The notes under the pieces are model-generated. The model saw only the letters and a list, made by a program, of their open reading frames with translations. It was not told the origin of the DNA and searched no databases. From assembly GCA_003559475.1 (NCBI GenBank), contig PWLF01000100.1, positions 1-34,204 of the forward strand: a stretch of 34,204 nucleotides of DNA, in the 5' to 3' direction. This DNA comes from Bacteroidales bacterium (GTDB lineage: Bacteria > Bacteroidota > Bacteroidia > Bacteroidales > UBA7960). Positions 25,587 to 34,040 of this stretch are shown piece after piece (position 1 is the first letter of the stretch; each line of letters starts with the position of its first letter). Made by a program: the position numbers and the translations under genes.

Positions 25587-26705
25587 ATGAAGACATTAAA
25601 AAAAATGATTTACAGAGCAATGTTTATTTCATTGTTCTCGCTGTTATTTTCAGTAACAGATGTATTTTCTCAGGAATTTGGTATTAGAGGGAGACTTCAC
25701 ATGGATGCTTTTTACGGCTTAAAGGATGCTGATGACTTCAGCAACGGTTTTAATAACCGTAGAGCCAGAATGGGAATGGGCGGAAAGATGACGGACAACT
25801 GGGATGGAAGGATTGAAATTGACTTTGCCGATGGCGGTGTAAGTCCAAATGACTTCCGTATGCGTCGCAAATTTGATCACGGAGGGCGACTGTGGTTAGG
25901 ACAATTCAAAGTACCTCAAGGATTAAATGAGCTGACAAGCTCAAACAGTATCACGTTTATTGAGCGTGCTACATCAAGCAACATTATTGCTGATTCTCGT
26001 CGTATTGGTGCTGCTTACGAATTGTTTCAAGGTAACGTTGGGTTTAAAACAATGGCATTTGGTAGGGCGTTAGGCCAAAGAGGCAGTTTAGAAGATGACA
26101 TGCCACTTGGATTTGCATTTAGAGGTGTATTTGCTCCCGAAGTAGGTAGCGGACAATTACATTTAGGCGCATCTGTTGTTTATGAAGATTTAATGGATAA
26201 TAGTAGCGTTAGTTTCAGAGACAGACCCGAAGCACGTGACAGTAAAGGTGGAAGCGTAAGACTTATAGGTGTCGGCGTAACAGAAGTAGAAAGCACTCTT
26301 AAAACAGGATTTGAGATGCTTTATATAAATGGACCTTTCTCTATTGAAGGAGAATATCTTATGGCTAATGTATCTCGTAATGAAGGAGATGAACCATCAT
26401 TTTACGGATATCATATCCAGTCGAGCTATGTGCTAACAGGAGAAAGTCGTTCATATTCTTCCGGTTCATTAGGAACAATATCGCCCTCAGGCGAATCCGG
26501 TGCATGGGAAGTTGCTGTTAGATACAGCTTCGCCGACCTTAATGATAAAATATTTGAAGGTGGAGAGCAGACAAATATAACAGTTGCACTAAACTACTAT
26601 GTTACATCAAGATTAAGATTTATGGGTAACATCATTTTTGTAAATACAGATGTTTCTGACGACAGCCCCGTATTAGGATTAGTTAGAGCACAATACAATT
26701 TTTAA
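25587..26705 (+). CDS. Phosphate-selective porin (OprP/OprO family)
   Basis: A 372-residue outer-membrane beta-barrel of the porin O/P family, expected to pass phosphate or polyphosphate into the periplasm. It has a signal peptide (about 1-29, ending VFSQ). The typical opening FGIRGRLHMDAFY with the NRRARMGMGGKM segment, alternating strands throughout and a terminal Phe (RAQYNF) all fit an outer-membrane barrel. It is the first gene of the phosphate island, sits behind a PHO-box-like promoter and is followed by a strong terminator, so it forms a single-gene transcript induced at low phosphate (inferred). Anion specificity cannot be proven from sequence. Confidence 0.88.
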   Translation: MKTLKKMIYRAMFISLFSLLFSVTDVFSQEFGIRGRLHMDAFYGLKDADDFSNGFNNRRARMGMGGKMTDNWDGRIEIDFADGGVSPNDFRMRRKFDHGGRLWLGQFKVPQGLNELTSSNSITFIERATSSNIIADSRRIGAAYELFQGNVGFKTMAFGRALGQRGSLEDDMPLGFAFRGVFAPEVGSGQLHLGASVVYEDLMDNSSVSFRDRPEARDSKGGSVRLIGVGVTEVESTLKTGFEMLYINGPFSIEGEYLMANVSRNEGDEPSFYGYHIQSSYVLTGESRSYSSGSLGTISPSGESGAWEVAVRYSFADLNDKIFEGGEQTNITVALNYYVTSRLRFMGNIIFVNTDVSDDSPVLGLVRAQYNF

Positions 26706-26717
26706 TAAACATAATGT

Positions 26718-26757
26718 AAAAAGCTAAACCTTACTTTTATTAAGGTTTAGCTTTTTT
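26718..26757 (+). terminator. Rho-independent terminator after the porin
   Basis: A perfect 16-bp stem (26718-26733 with 26741-26756, core AGCTAAACCTTA) with a 7-base loop ends in six T residues. It lies 13 bp after the porin stop and separates it from pstS1. Confidence 0.9.
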
Positions 26758-26815
26758 AAAACAATAAGAAATAATTTGGTTACTTATTACAAACTTTTAA
26801 AAATATATAATTATA

Positions 26816-27943
26816 ATGAAAACACAATTTTTAAGCAAAACAAATCTAATGATTATTTCGCTCTTGGTATTTTTATTATCAGGAGTATTTAGCACTGAAG
26901 AAATTAAAGCGCAAACCAGAAACAGAGTGGATTTGATTGGAGCAGGAGCTTCATTCCCTGCACCATTAGTAACTGCTATGGCAGATGAATACAGAGACTT
27001 AACTAACAGGAGAGTTACAATCAATTACCAATCAATAGGTTCTGGTGGTGGAATACGACAATTTGGTGAACAAACAATAATGTTTGGAATGACAGAAGCT
27101 TTTCTTTCAGATGAAATAATGGCTGATGTTGAAAGCAAAACCGGCGGCAGAGCTTTTAACATGCCCATTACTCTTGCTGATGTGGTTGCTACTTATAATG
27201 TTCCCGGTATTGACAAAGGTATGGTTTTATCAGGTGATGTGTTGGTTGATATATACATGGGAAGAATAACAAGATGGAATGATCGAAGAATAGTTAACTT
27301 GAACCCTAGCCTAAATATTCCAGCTATACCCATTACTGTGGTTCACAGGTCAGATGGCTCTGGTAGCACGAATTTATGGACAAGCTACTTCTCACGTATC
27401 TCCAATGAATGGAAATCAAATATTGGTTTTGGTACCAGCGTTAGTTGGCCTACCGGTGTTGGGGCAAATGGTAATGAAGGTGTAGCAGGTATAGTTATGA
27501 ATACGCCTGGAGCTATAGGTTATAATAGCTTAGCTTATGCGTTGATTAATGATATATCTTATGCATCAATTATTAATTCTTCAGGAAACGCGATTACGCC
27601 TTCTTTTGAAGCAACGACTGCTGCTGCAAACATTGATTTACCTGAAGACACTAGAATTCTTTTTACAAATACACCAAATCCTCAAGGATATCCAATTGCC
27701 GGATTTGCATGGATGCTAGTTAATGAAAATCTTGATAAAAACAATGCTATAACTAATCGTACACAAGCAATAGAATTAGTAGAGTTTATTATATGGAGTA
27801 TTACTGACGGGCAAAAACTTTCAGAAATGCTGGGATATGCTCAATTGCCAAAAGCTGCAATTGAAAAAAATATGAATATGATAAAACAACTTAAATGGAA
27901 TGGTGAGCCTATTGGTAAAGAAATCCTTAATAAAAGGCAATAA
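26816..27943 (+). CDS. pstS: Phosphate ABC transporter substrate-binding protein PstS (soluble form)
   Basis: A 375-residue periplasmic phosphate-binding protein. Family motifs are GAGASFPAPL, INYQSIGSGGGIRQF, the phosphate-binding loop HRSDGSGST and NTPGAIGYNS. The signal peptide (about 1-32, ending IKAQ) has no lipobox cysteine, so this copy should be soluble in the periplasm. It is highly similar to the second PstS downstream, pointing to tandem duplication. It lies between the porin terminator and the structured element at 28017-28145. I found no PHO box in its 111-bp upstream gap, unlike the porin and pstS2, so its control may differ. Confidence 0.95.
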   Translation: MKTQFLSKTNLMIISLLVFLLSGVFSTEEIKAQTRNRVDLIGAGASFPAPLVTAMADEYRDLTNRRVTINYQSIGSGGGIRQFGEQTIMFGMTEAFLSDEIMADVESKTGGRAFNMPITLADVVATYNVPGIDKGMVLSGDVLVDIYMGRITRWNDRRIVNLNPSLNIPAIPITVVHRSDGSGSTNLWTSYFSRISNEWKSNIGFGTSVSWPTGVGANGNEGVAGIVMNTPGAIGYNSLAYALINDISYASIINSSGNAITPSFEATTAAANIDLPEDTRILFTNTPNPQGYPIAGFAWMLVNENLDKNNAITNRTQAIELVEFIIWSITDGQKLSEMLGYAQLPKAAIEKNMNMIKQLKWNGEPIGKEILNKRQ

Positions 27944-28016
27944 GTCAAAGGTGCGCATTATTTCATTTTGTGTGAATGTATTAATTTAATTAAAACAATA
28001 CAATTTTTAATCAAAC

Positions 28017-28145
28017 AAAATCGGGGTTATATAAAATGAGTCCATTAAATATTACATTTTGTTCCTTATTAGATAAATTTTTTGGTTTTAAAATTTCATC
28101 ACCCATTAATGAGAAATGTAAGTTAGATATATACCCCGATTTTTT
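28017..28145 (+). ncRNA. Candidate structured RNA or long terminator hairpin between the two pstS genes
   Basis: Three nested stems are seen on the plus strand: a closing stem of 16 bp with one bulge (28017-28033 with 28128-28143, core AAAATCGGGGT/ACCCCGATTTT), an inner 8-bp stem (TTACATTT 28052-28059 with AAATGTAA 28114-28121) and an apical 7-bp hairpin (28075-28081 with 28090-28096). Six T residues close the element. It starts 73 bp after pstS1 and ends 34 bp before the PHO box of pstS2. It could be the pstS1 terminator, a 3'-UTR-derived small RNA or a regulatory leader. A 67-codon ORF across it is not convincing. It occupies most of the 347-bp gap 27944-28290. Confidence 0.5.
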
Positions 28146-28179
28146 CATCTTAACAAACAATGGTTTCAGCATAAAACAA

Positions 28180-28236
28180 TGTAACAATTATGTAACAATT
28201 ATGAAATATGCTTGTAATCTTTTTAAAATAATATTG
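28180..28236 (+). promoter_or_regulatory. PHO-box-like promoter of the second pstS
   Basis: Half-sites start at 28180 (TGTAACA), 28191 (TGTAACA), 28202 (TGAAATA) and 28213 (TGTAATC), each 11 bp apart. The -7-type box TAATATTG at 28229-28236 begins 16 bp after the last half-site start, exactly as before the porin. Transcription should start near 28242, leaving a leader of about 50 nt. Confidence 0.78.
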
Positions 28237-28290
28237 TAAAATAAAATCAGACAATTAATTATTAAATTTAAATTATAAAAAAAACAAATT

Positions 28291-29436
28291 ATGAAAAAGT
28301 CAGTTTTAAAATCAATTCAAATTACAGTTATAATGGCAATTATAGTATTTGTCGCGGGCTGTAACGGAACACAAGAATCAGAATCAGGTGAAAGAACAGA
28401 ACGTCAACAAAGAGTTGACCTTATGGGAGCGGGAGCTTCATTTCCTGCACCACTTATGACTGCCATGGCAGATGAATACAGAACTCTTACAAACAATAGA
28501 GTAACTATTAACTATCAATCAATCGGTTCAGGTGGTGGAATTCGCCAATTTGGAGAACAAACAATTATGTTTGGAATGACAGAGGCGTTTTTATCAGATG
28601 AAATTATGAAAGATGTTGAAGCTAACACAAAAGGAAAAGCTTTCAACATGCCTATTACTCTGGCAGATGTTGTAGCTACATATAACATTCCGGGAGTTGA
28701 TAAAGGTCTTGTTTTAGATTCTAGTGTTTTAGTAGATATCTACTTAGGTAAAATTACAAACTGGAATAATTCAAGAATTGCTAATCTAAATCCAAACAAA
28801 AACTTGCCAAGTTTACCTATTACTGTTGTACATCGTTCTGATGGTTCAGGGTCAACAAATATTTGGACTAGTTATTTCACAAGAGTTTCAGACGAATGGA
28901 AAAATAAAGTTGGAATGGGTACAAGCGTTAACTGGCCACTAGGTGTTGGTGGAAATGGTAATGAAGGTGTTGCAGGAATTGTTATTAACACCCCGGGAGC
29001 TATAGGATATAACAGTTTGGCTTATGCTTTAATTAACGATATGTCTTTTGCATCAATTATTAACTCTTCAGGAAACATTATAACTCCAAGTTTTGATGCT
29101 ACAACTGAAGCAGCAAACATTGACTTACCGGAAGATACAAGAATATTATTCACAAACACTCCTGCTCCAAACGGTTACCCGATTGCAGGTTTTGCATGGA
29201 TGTTGATTCACGAAAACTTACACATGAACAATGCAATAAGCACTAAAAATGAAGCAATAGAGTTAGTAGAATTTATTATTTGGAGTATAACTGATGGTCA
29301 AAATTTATCAGAAGGTTTAGGATATGCAAGACTACCCGAAGCTGCTATTGACAGGAGCATTGATATGATAAAGCAAATAAACTGGAAAGGAGAAATGATA
29401 GGAAGAGATTTGTTAAGAAAAAATAATTTATTATAG
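28291..29436 (+). CDS. pstS: Phosphate ABC transporter substrate-binding protein PstS (lipoprotein form)
   Basis: A 381-residue PstS with the same motifs as its upstream paralog (GAGASFPAPL, GSGGGIRQF, HRSDGSGSTN, NTPGAIGYNS). Here the signal sequence ends in a lipobox VAGC, so the mature protein should be anchored through its N-terminal cysteine (Cys24), followed by a short Glu/Ser-rich linker. It has its own PHO-box-like promoter and a terminator downstream, so it can be expressed separately from pstS1 and pstC. Having a soluble and an anchored form side by side suggests complementary roles in phosphate capture (inference). Confidence 0.95.
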   Translation: MKKSVLKSIQITVIMAIIVFVAGCNGTQESESGERTERQQRVDLMGAGASFPAPLMTAMADEYRTLTNNRVTINYQSIGSGGGIRQFGEQTIMFGMTEAFLSDEIMKDVEANTKGKAFNMPITLADVVATYNIPGVDKGLVLDSSVLVDIYLGKITNWNNSRIANLNPNKNLPSLPITVVHRSDGSGSTNIWTSYFTRVSDEWKNKVGMGTSVNWPLGVGGNGNEGVAGIVINTPGAIGYNSLAYALINDMSFASIINSSGNIITPSFDATTEAANIDLPEDTRILFTNTPAPNGYPIAGFAWMLIHENLHMNNAISTKNEAIELVEFIIWSITDGQNLSEGLGYARLPEAAIDRSIDMIKQINWKGEMIGRDLLRKNNLL

Positions 29437-29443
29437 TTTATGT

Positions 29444-29485
29444 AAAAGCAGGATGGTGTATAAATTTATACCACCTGCTTTTTTT
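29444..29485 (+). terminator. Rho-independent terminator after the second pstS
   Basis: The left arm (AAAAGCAGG, then TGGTGTATAAA) pairs with the right arm (TTTATACCACCTGCTTTT), apart from small bulges, and is followed by a run of seven T residues. It lies 7 bp after the pstS2 stop and should reduce read-through into pstC. Confidence 0.8.
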
Positions 29486-29539
29486 AATATTTACAAAGAA
29501 GTTTGTTGTTAAGTTGCATTAATAATATAAAGTGTTAAG

Positions 29540-30526
29540 ATGGCTAATAATTTGGGCAATATAATAAATAAAAAACCAATACATATTATTTACAGATGGC
29601 TGGGGGATAAAATATTTTTATCTCTTTCATTTATTTTAGGATTAACTATAGTGCTACTTGCTATAGCGATGGGCTTTGTTTTATATAGTGAGTCGGGAGA
29701 AACATTCAAAACTTTCGGTGTTTGGGGCTTTATTAAAGGTACTGACTGGGATGCCGGTCTTCACATGAGTTTTGGTGCCTTACCATTTATTTTCGGAACC
29801 CTTGTTACTAGTATTTTCTCGCTACTTATTGCATTTTTACCTTCAATAGCCATTGCTATATTTATTGCTGAATATGCCCCAAAATGGTTATCAAACATTA
29901 CTGACAACTTAATAAATTTAATTGCTGCAATTCCAAGCGTAGTAGTCGGAATATGGGGGATATTTGTTTTTGCTCCTTGGATGCGAGACACTTTTTATAT
30001 GCCCATATTTTTATGGACAGCTGAGAACTACCCTACCCTTTTACCAATTATAGGAAGTCCTATTGGCTACGGGATGACTACAGCAACTATAATTCTTGCT
30101 TTAATGATTATACCCTACATAACAGTATTAACAAAAGATGCTATAAAAAAAGTACCACAAGAGCAAAGAGAAGCGGCATATGCGTTAGGAGCAACAAAGT
30201 GGGAAGTTATAAGAATGGCGATTTTACCTTACGCTAGAGGAGGAATAATGGCAGGGGCAATGCTTTCTTTTGGTAGAGCAATTGGTGAAACAATGGCTGT
30301 TGCAATGCTTATAGGGAACAAAAACTCCTTTCCTTTTTCTATAGTTGGACCTGCTTCAACCATTCCATCAGTTATAATAAATGAATTTAGAGAAGCCGTA
30401 TCAAATATTCATGTATCAAGCTTGATGGCATTAGGTCTTATATTATTTGTTATTTCTCTTATTGTAAATCTTATAGCTGCATACATAACAAGAAAATTAT
30501 CAATAACCGGAGGAAAAGTTATATAA
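29540..30526 (+). CDS. pstC: Phosphate ABC transporter permease PstC
   Basis: A 328-residue inner-membrane permease that forms the phosphate channel with PstA. It has about six hydrophobic segments. The EAA loop that docks on PstB reads EAAYALGATKWEV (near residues 214-226) and is followed by a GRAIGETMA segment typical of PstC. A periplasmic stretch with GTDWDAG follows the first helix. It is the first gene of the run pstC-pstA-pstB-phoU, with 19 bp to pstA. I could not find a PHO box in the ~100-bp gap before it, so it may depend on a weak promoter or on read-through from pstS2. Confidence 0.95.
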   Translation: MANNLGNIINKKPIHIIYRWLGDKIFLSLSFILGLTIVLLAIAMGFVLYSESGETFKTFGVWGFIKGTDWDAGLHMSFGALPFIFGTLVTSIFSLLIAFLPSIAIAIFIAEYAPKWLSNITDNLINLIAAIPSVVVGIWGIFVFAPWMRDTFYMPIFLWTAENYPTLLPIIGSPIGYGMTTATIILALMIIPYITVLTKDAIKKVPQEQREAAYALGATKWEVIRMAILPYARGGIMAGAMLSFGRAIGETMAVAMLIGNKNSFPFSIVGPASTIPSVIINEFREAVSNIHVSSLMALGLILFVISLIVNLIAAYITRKLSITGGKVI

Positions 30527-30545
30527 ATAAAGGACTGTATTAATT

Positions 30546-31433
30546 ATGAACATTGCAAATGTAAAACAGAAAAGCTTAAAGCAAAGAAAAATAAAAGACA
30601 ATTTTATGGTTGGGCTTTTATATTTGAGTACACTAATTGTCATTACTCCCTTAATAATTATAATAAGTTATGTTATTTATAATGGCATTAATGCTCTCAA
30701 TTGGGATTTCTTTGTTCACGAACTCGGCTCACCCACAAGAGCAATGCAGGGTCGCCCAACCGGGCTGGTTCATACAATTTTAGGAACAGCAGTAGTTGAT
30801 ACACTTGCTTTATTAATTGCTCTTCCTGTTGGTGTTGGTTCAGGAATACTGCTATCAGAGTATCCCGACAATAAGTTAAACCCGGCCTTGAGAATAATAA
30901 ACGATACCTTAAACGGAATGCCGGCTATACTAAAAGGGTTATTAGCTTTTGCTTTAATAGTAAAACCTATGGGAACTTTTTCCGGATTAGCGGGTGGTGT
31001 TGCTTTAGCATTTGTAATGATACCAATTATTGCAAGAGCTACTGAAAGTGCTTTGATGAATATACCTTGGTCAATAAGAGAAGCCGGACTTGCAATAGGC
31101 CTTCCAAGATGGAGAGTGATAATGTCAACTGTTATTCCTGCGGCTAAAACAGGTCTTGTTACAGGATTTCTTATTGCTTTTGCCAGAGCAGTAGGAGAAG
31201 CTGCTCCTCTAATGTTTACATCTTTTGGAAACAATTACTTGCCAAAACATTGGACAGGAATGATATTCGGACCGGTTGACACTTTGCCTCAAAGATTATA
31301 CAGTTTGGCAATCAGCCCATATAAAGAGTGGCATGCGATGGGATGGGCTGCGGGAATCATCCTTCTTGTTTTTGTTATAACTCTATTTATATTCGCAAGA
31401 GTATTAACTGCGGAAAAGAAATACGAAAGCTAA
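30546..31433 (+). CDS. pstA: Phosphate ABC transporter permease PstA
   Basis: A 295-residue permease partner of PstC. It has about six hydrophobic segments, the EAA loop REAGLAIGLPRWRV (near 179-192) and the following ARAVGEAAPL segment. The periplasmic stretch with RPTGLVHTILGT is typical of PstA. It starts 19 bp after pstC and ends 30 bp before pstB, consistent with one operon. Length and motif order are normal. Confidence 0.95.
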   Translation: MNIANVKQKSLKQRKIKDNFMVGLLYLSTLIVITPLIIIISYVIYNGINALNWDFFVHELGSPTRAMQGRPTGLVHTILGTAVVDTLALLIALPVGVGSGILLSEYPDNKLNPALRIINDTLNGMPAILKGLLAFALIVKPMGTFSGLAGGVALAFVMIPIIARATESALMNIPWSIREAGLAIGLPRWRVIMSTVIPAAKTGLVTGFLIAFARAVGEAAPLMFTSFGNNYLPKHWTGMIFGPVDTLPQRLYSLAISPYKEWHAMGWAAGIILLVFVITLFIFARVLTAEKKYES

Positions 31434-31463
31434 AACATTAAACCAATTTGAAAATATTATATA

Positions 31464-32315
31464 ATGATTAATTTAATGGAAAAAATACCGGAAAAAAACA
31501 AAGAAATAATTATAAAAAATGACAGTATTGATATGGCAAACTGTCCTACGTGTTCTACTAAAGTTAGAATAGAAGCAAAAAACCTTACAATAAAATATGG
31601 TAAAGAGTTTGGTGTTAAAAATGTTTCTGTGCCAATACATGACAAAAATGTAACTGCTCTTATAGGTCCTTCAGGGTGTGGAAAAACAACATTTTTAAGA
31701 TGTCTTAATCGAATGCACGATCTTAACAAAAAAGTTTCTATTAGCGGACAAGTTCTGTTAGACGGACAAGATATATATGATAGTAAAGTAAATCCGGTTA
31801 ATATCAGAAGAAAAATCGGAATGGTTTTTCAAAAACCAACACCTTTTCCAACAATGTCAATATATGATAATGTTGTTGCAGGACTTAAACTTGTAGGAAT
31901 AAGGAACAAATCGCTATTGAATGAAGTGTGCGAAAAAGCACTTACACAAGCCGCTTTATTTGATGAAGTAAAAGACAGATTAAAAAGTCCGGGAGGCAGT
32001 TTATCAGGAGGTCAACAACAAAGACTTTCAATAGCAAGAGCTTTGGCTATAGAACCGGAAGTTATTTTAATGGATGAACCGACAAGTTCTCTTGACCCTA
32101 AATCAACATTAAAGATTGAAGATCTAATATTTGAACTTAAAAAAAACTATAGTATAGTAATAGTTACTCACAACTTACCTCAAGCAGCAAGAGTTTCTGA
32201 TTGCTCGATTTTCATGTACTTAGGTGAGCTAATAGAGTACGGCAAAACAGAGAAATTATTCAAAAACCCATCTGATAAAAGAACAGAAGAATATATTACC
32301 GGAAAATTCGGTTAA
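31464..32315 (+). CDS. pstB: Phosphate ABC transporter ATP-binding protein PstB, with a CxxC N-terminal extension
   Basis: The 283-residue ATPase of the Pst transporter. Walker [10 protein letters not shown] is at 68-76, the signature is LSGGQQQR, Walker B is [13 protein letters not shown], and the H-loop lies in [10 protein letters not shown]. The ABC core is standard and begins near residue 35. Before it is an extension of about 34 residues containing CPTC (Cys27 and Cys30). A start at the fifth codon is also possible and keeps the cysteines. It sits between pstA and phoU, 18 bp before phoU. Energising phosphate import is certain by family; the role of the CxxC pair is unknown. Confidence 0.96.
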   Translation: MINLMEKIPEKNKEIIIKNDSIDMANCPTCSTKVRIEAKNLTIKYGKEFGVKNVSVPIHDKNVTALIGPSGCGKTTFLRCLNRMHDLNKKVSISGQVLLDGQDIYDSKVNPVNIRRKIGMVFQKPTPFPTMSIYDNVVAGLKLVGIRNKSLLNEVCEKALTQAALFDEVKDRLKSPGGSLSGGQQQRLSIARALAIEPEVILMDEPTSSLDPKSTLKIEDLIFELKKNYSIVIVTHNLPQAARVSDCSIFMYLGELIEYGKTEKLFKNPSDKRTEEYITGKFG

Positions 32316-32333
32316 ACATAAAAAAAGAAAACT

Positions 32334-33032
32334 ATGAGTATAAAAAAAGAAAATGCTTTTAAACAGTTGAATATTGATTTCAACAACTATTCAAGTCTTG
32401 TTTTACAGCAGTTAAAGAGCTTAGAAAAGATTGTCAATACAGCAGAAACAACAATTCCTGAAGAAGTTTATAATAATATTAAGGCAGTTGAAAAAGAAAT
32501 TGACAAGTATGAAGTCAAATTAAGTGACGATGTGATAAGCATAATAATGCTATACAGCCCTGTGGCATCGGAATTAAGGCAAATAATTGCTTATTATAGA
32601 ATATCTCTGAATATTGAAAGAATAGGAGATAAAATTATTAATGTAGTTAAATATATTAATAGGATTGAAAACCCAAAAATGTACATTGGATTTGCCGAGA
32701 CTATCAGCGATATCTTAACTATAAGCATCAGCATGGTTGAAAAATCACTATTAGCTTTTACAAATAATGATTTAGATTATGCTATCTGGACAATTAAAAA
32801 TGATGATGTGGTTGATGAACTTAACCATTCATTTATAAAAAAAGCAATAAAAAAGAATTCAGCAAAAATTAAAACTCAAGAAGAACTATCTGAGTTTATT
32901 TACTTGAGAAGCATAGTTTCTAATATTGAAAGAATTGCAGATAATGCAACAAATATAGCCGAAGCAGCTATATACTCTATAGAAGGAAAAGATGTACGAC
33001 ACAAAAAAACTATTAACAAAAAAGATAATTAA
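32334..33032 (+). CDS. phoU: Phosphate signalling protein PhoU
   Basis: A 232-residue all-helical PhoU protein with two similar three-helix bundles. Each has the metal-binding type of motif: ERIGDKIINV in the first half and ERIADNATNIAE in the second. PhoU links the state of the Pst transporter to the PhoR kinase and restrains the Pho response when phosphate is plentiful. Gene order after pstB matches this role. A small membrane ORF follows 3 bp later, then a PhoB-type regulator. Confidence 0.94.
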   Translation: MSIKKENAFKQLNIDFNNYSSLVLQQLKSLEKIVNTAETTIPEEVYNNIKAVEKEIDKYEVKLSDDVISIIMLYSPVASELRQIIAYYRISLNIERIGDKIINVVKYINRIENPKMYIGFAETISDILTISISMVEKSLLAFTNNDLDYAIWTIKNDDVVDELNHSFIKKAIKKNSAKIKTQEELSEFIYLRSIVSNIERIADNATNIAEAAIYSIEGKDVRHKKTINKKDN

Positions 33033-33035
33033 GAA

Positions 33036-33152
33036 ATGAGTAAAGTTTATTATTTAAAAGATCCATTGATAAAAAATACACTATTATCGCTGTTTGCTTT
33101 TTTAATATTTTTATTGATATTTGTTTTTGTTGTATTTTTAATGCAATTTTGA
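33036..33152 (+). CDS. Small predicted membrane protein (38 aa) between phoU and phoB
   Basis: An ATG 3 bp after the phoU stop opens a 38-codon frame. Its N-terminal 13 residues are hydrophilic (MSKVYYLKDPLIK), followed by a single strongly hydrophobic helix rich in Phe, Leu, Ile and Val and the end LMQF. The tight spacing to phoU and the clean one-helix design favour a real small protein, but poly-T DNA easily gives hydrophobic frames, so confidence is limited. I recognise no family. If real, it could be a small regulator of the adjacent sensor kinase or Pst transporter; that is inference from position only. Confidence 0.4.
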   Translation: MSKVYYLKDPLIKNTLLSLFAFLIFLLIFVFVVFLMQF

Positions 33153-33201
33153 ATAACTTTTTTAGAAAAACTATAATTTTAATTATATAAACTATATTAA
33201 A

Positions 33202-33900
33202 ATGAAGAATAGGAGAATTCTTGTTGTTGATGATGAGTTTGATTTGTGTGAGATATTAAAATTTAATCTTGATAATGAAGGATTTGACGTTGATATAGCT
33301 AATTCTGCTGAAGATGCTGTAAAATTAAAACTTAACAAGTACGATTTAATGATACTTGATGTAATGATGGGCAAAATGTCCGGATTTAAATTAGCTGAAA
33401 AAATTCGCAAAGAATTAAAACTTTTAACTCCAATAATTTTTTTAACTGCAAAAGATACTGAAAACGATGCATTAACCGGCTTTAGTCTCGGTGCTGATGA
33501 TTATATCTCTAAACCATTTTCCGTCAAACAAGTTATTGCAAGAGTAAAAGCTGTCTTAAACAGAACCAATTATTCATCTAAAAATGAAGAATGCATTAAA
33601 TTTAAAGGAATAACAATAGATACAAGTATAAAAAAGGTAATAGTCAACAAAAAACCCATACAGCTTACAAAAAAGGAATTTGACATCCTTGTTCTTTTAA
33701 TTGAAAACCCTGAAAGGGTTTTTTCGAGAGAAGATATTATGAATCAAGTATGGGATGATGATATTATTGTAGGCACAAGAACTGTAGATGTTAATATTGC
33801 TAGATTAAGAAAAAAATTAGGAAAGTATGGAAAAGCTATTGTGAATCGTTCGGGATATGGATACTGCTTCGATAAAGATGTAGTCGAAAATTACAAATAA
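33202..33900 (+). CDS. phoB: PhoB-type response regulator (OmpR/PhoB family)
   Basis: A 232-residue response regulator. The receiver domain (about 4-120) has the acidic pair Asp10-Asp11, phosphoacceptor Asp53 (LMILDVMMG) and the conserved Lys in ISKPFS. The C-terminal winged helix (about 135-230) has LTKKEFDILVLL and TVDVNIARLRKKLG. It lies after phoU and before a sensor kinase gene, so it is the likely activator that binds the TGTAACA half-sites at 25488 and 28180. Specific assignment to phosphate control is from context; the family itself is secure. Confidence 0.9.
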   Translation: MKNRRILVVDDEFDLCEILKFNLDNEGFDVDIANSAEDAVKLKLNKYDLMILDVMMGKMSGFKLAEKIRKELKLLTPIIFLTAKDTENDALTGFSLGADDYISKPFSVKQVIARVKAVLNRTNYSSKNEECIKFKGITIDTSIKKVIVNKKPIQLTKKEFDILVLLIENPERVFSREDIMNQVWDDDIIVGTRTVDVNIARLRKKLGKYGKAIVNRSGYGYCFDKDVVENYK

Positions 33901-34040
33901 TAGTTGGACATAACCCTTTTCAAATTATAATTTTTAATAAAAAGACCATCAAGTAATAGTTTACAAAAGTATATTAAGTAAAAACCATAAAGACTGATTC
34001 AAAACATAAAAACATAATCAATTAACATAAATTTATTCAG

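Noticed and set aside
26760-26815. Possible PHO box before pstS1 (TTATTACAAAC region)
   Set aside because: Only one loose half-site is seen, with no 11-bp repetition, in contrast to the porin and pstS2 promoters.
28036-28239. A 67-codon open frame between the two pstS genes
   Set aside because: It spans the nested hairpin, its terminator T-run and the PHO-box half-sites, and its product has no recognisable pattern; the non-coding reading explains the bases better.
30770-31234. 154-codon minus-strand frame inside pstA
   Set aside because: Antisense shadow of a conserved permease gene.
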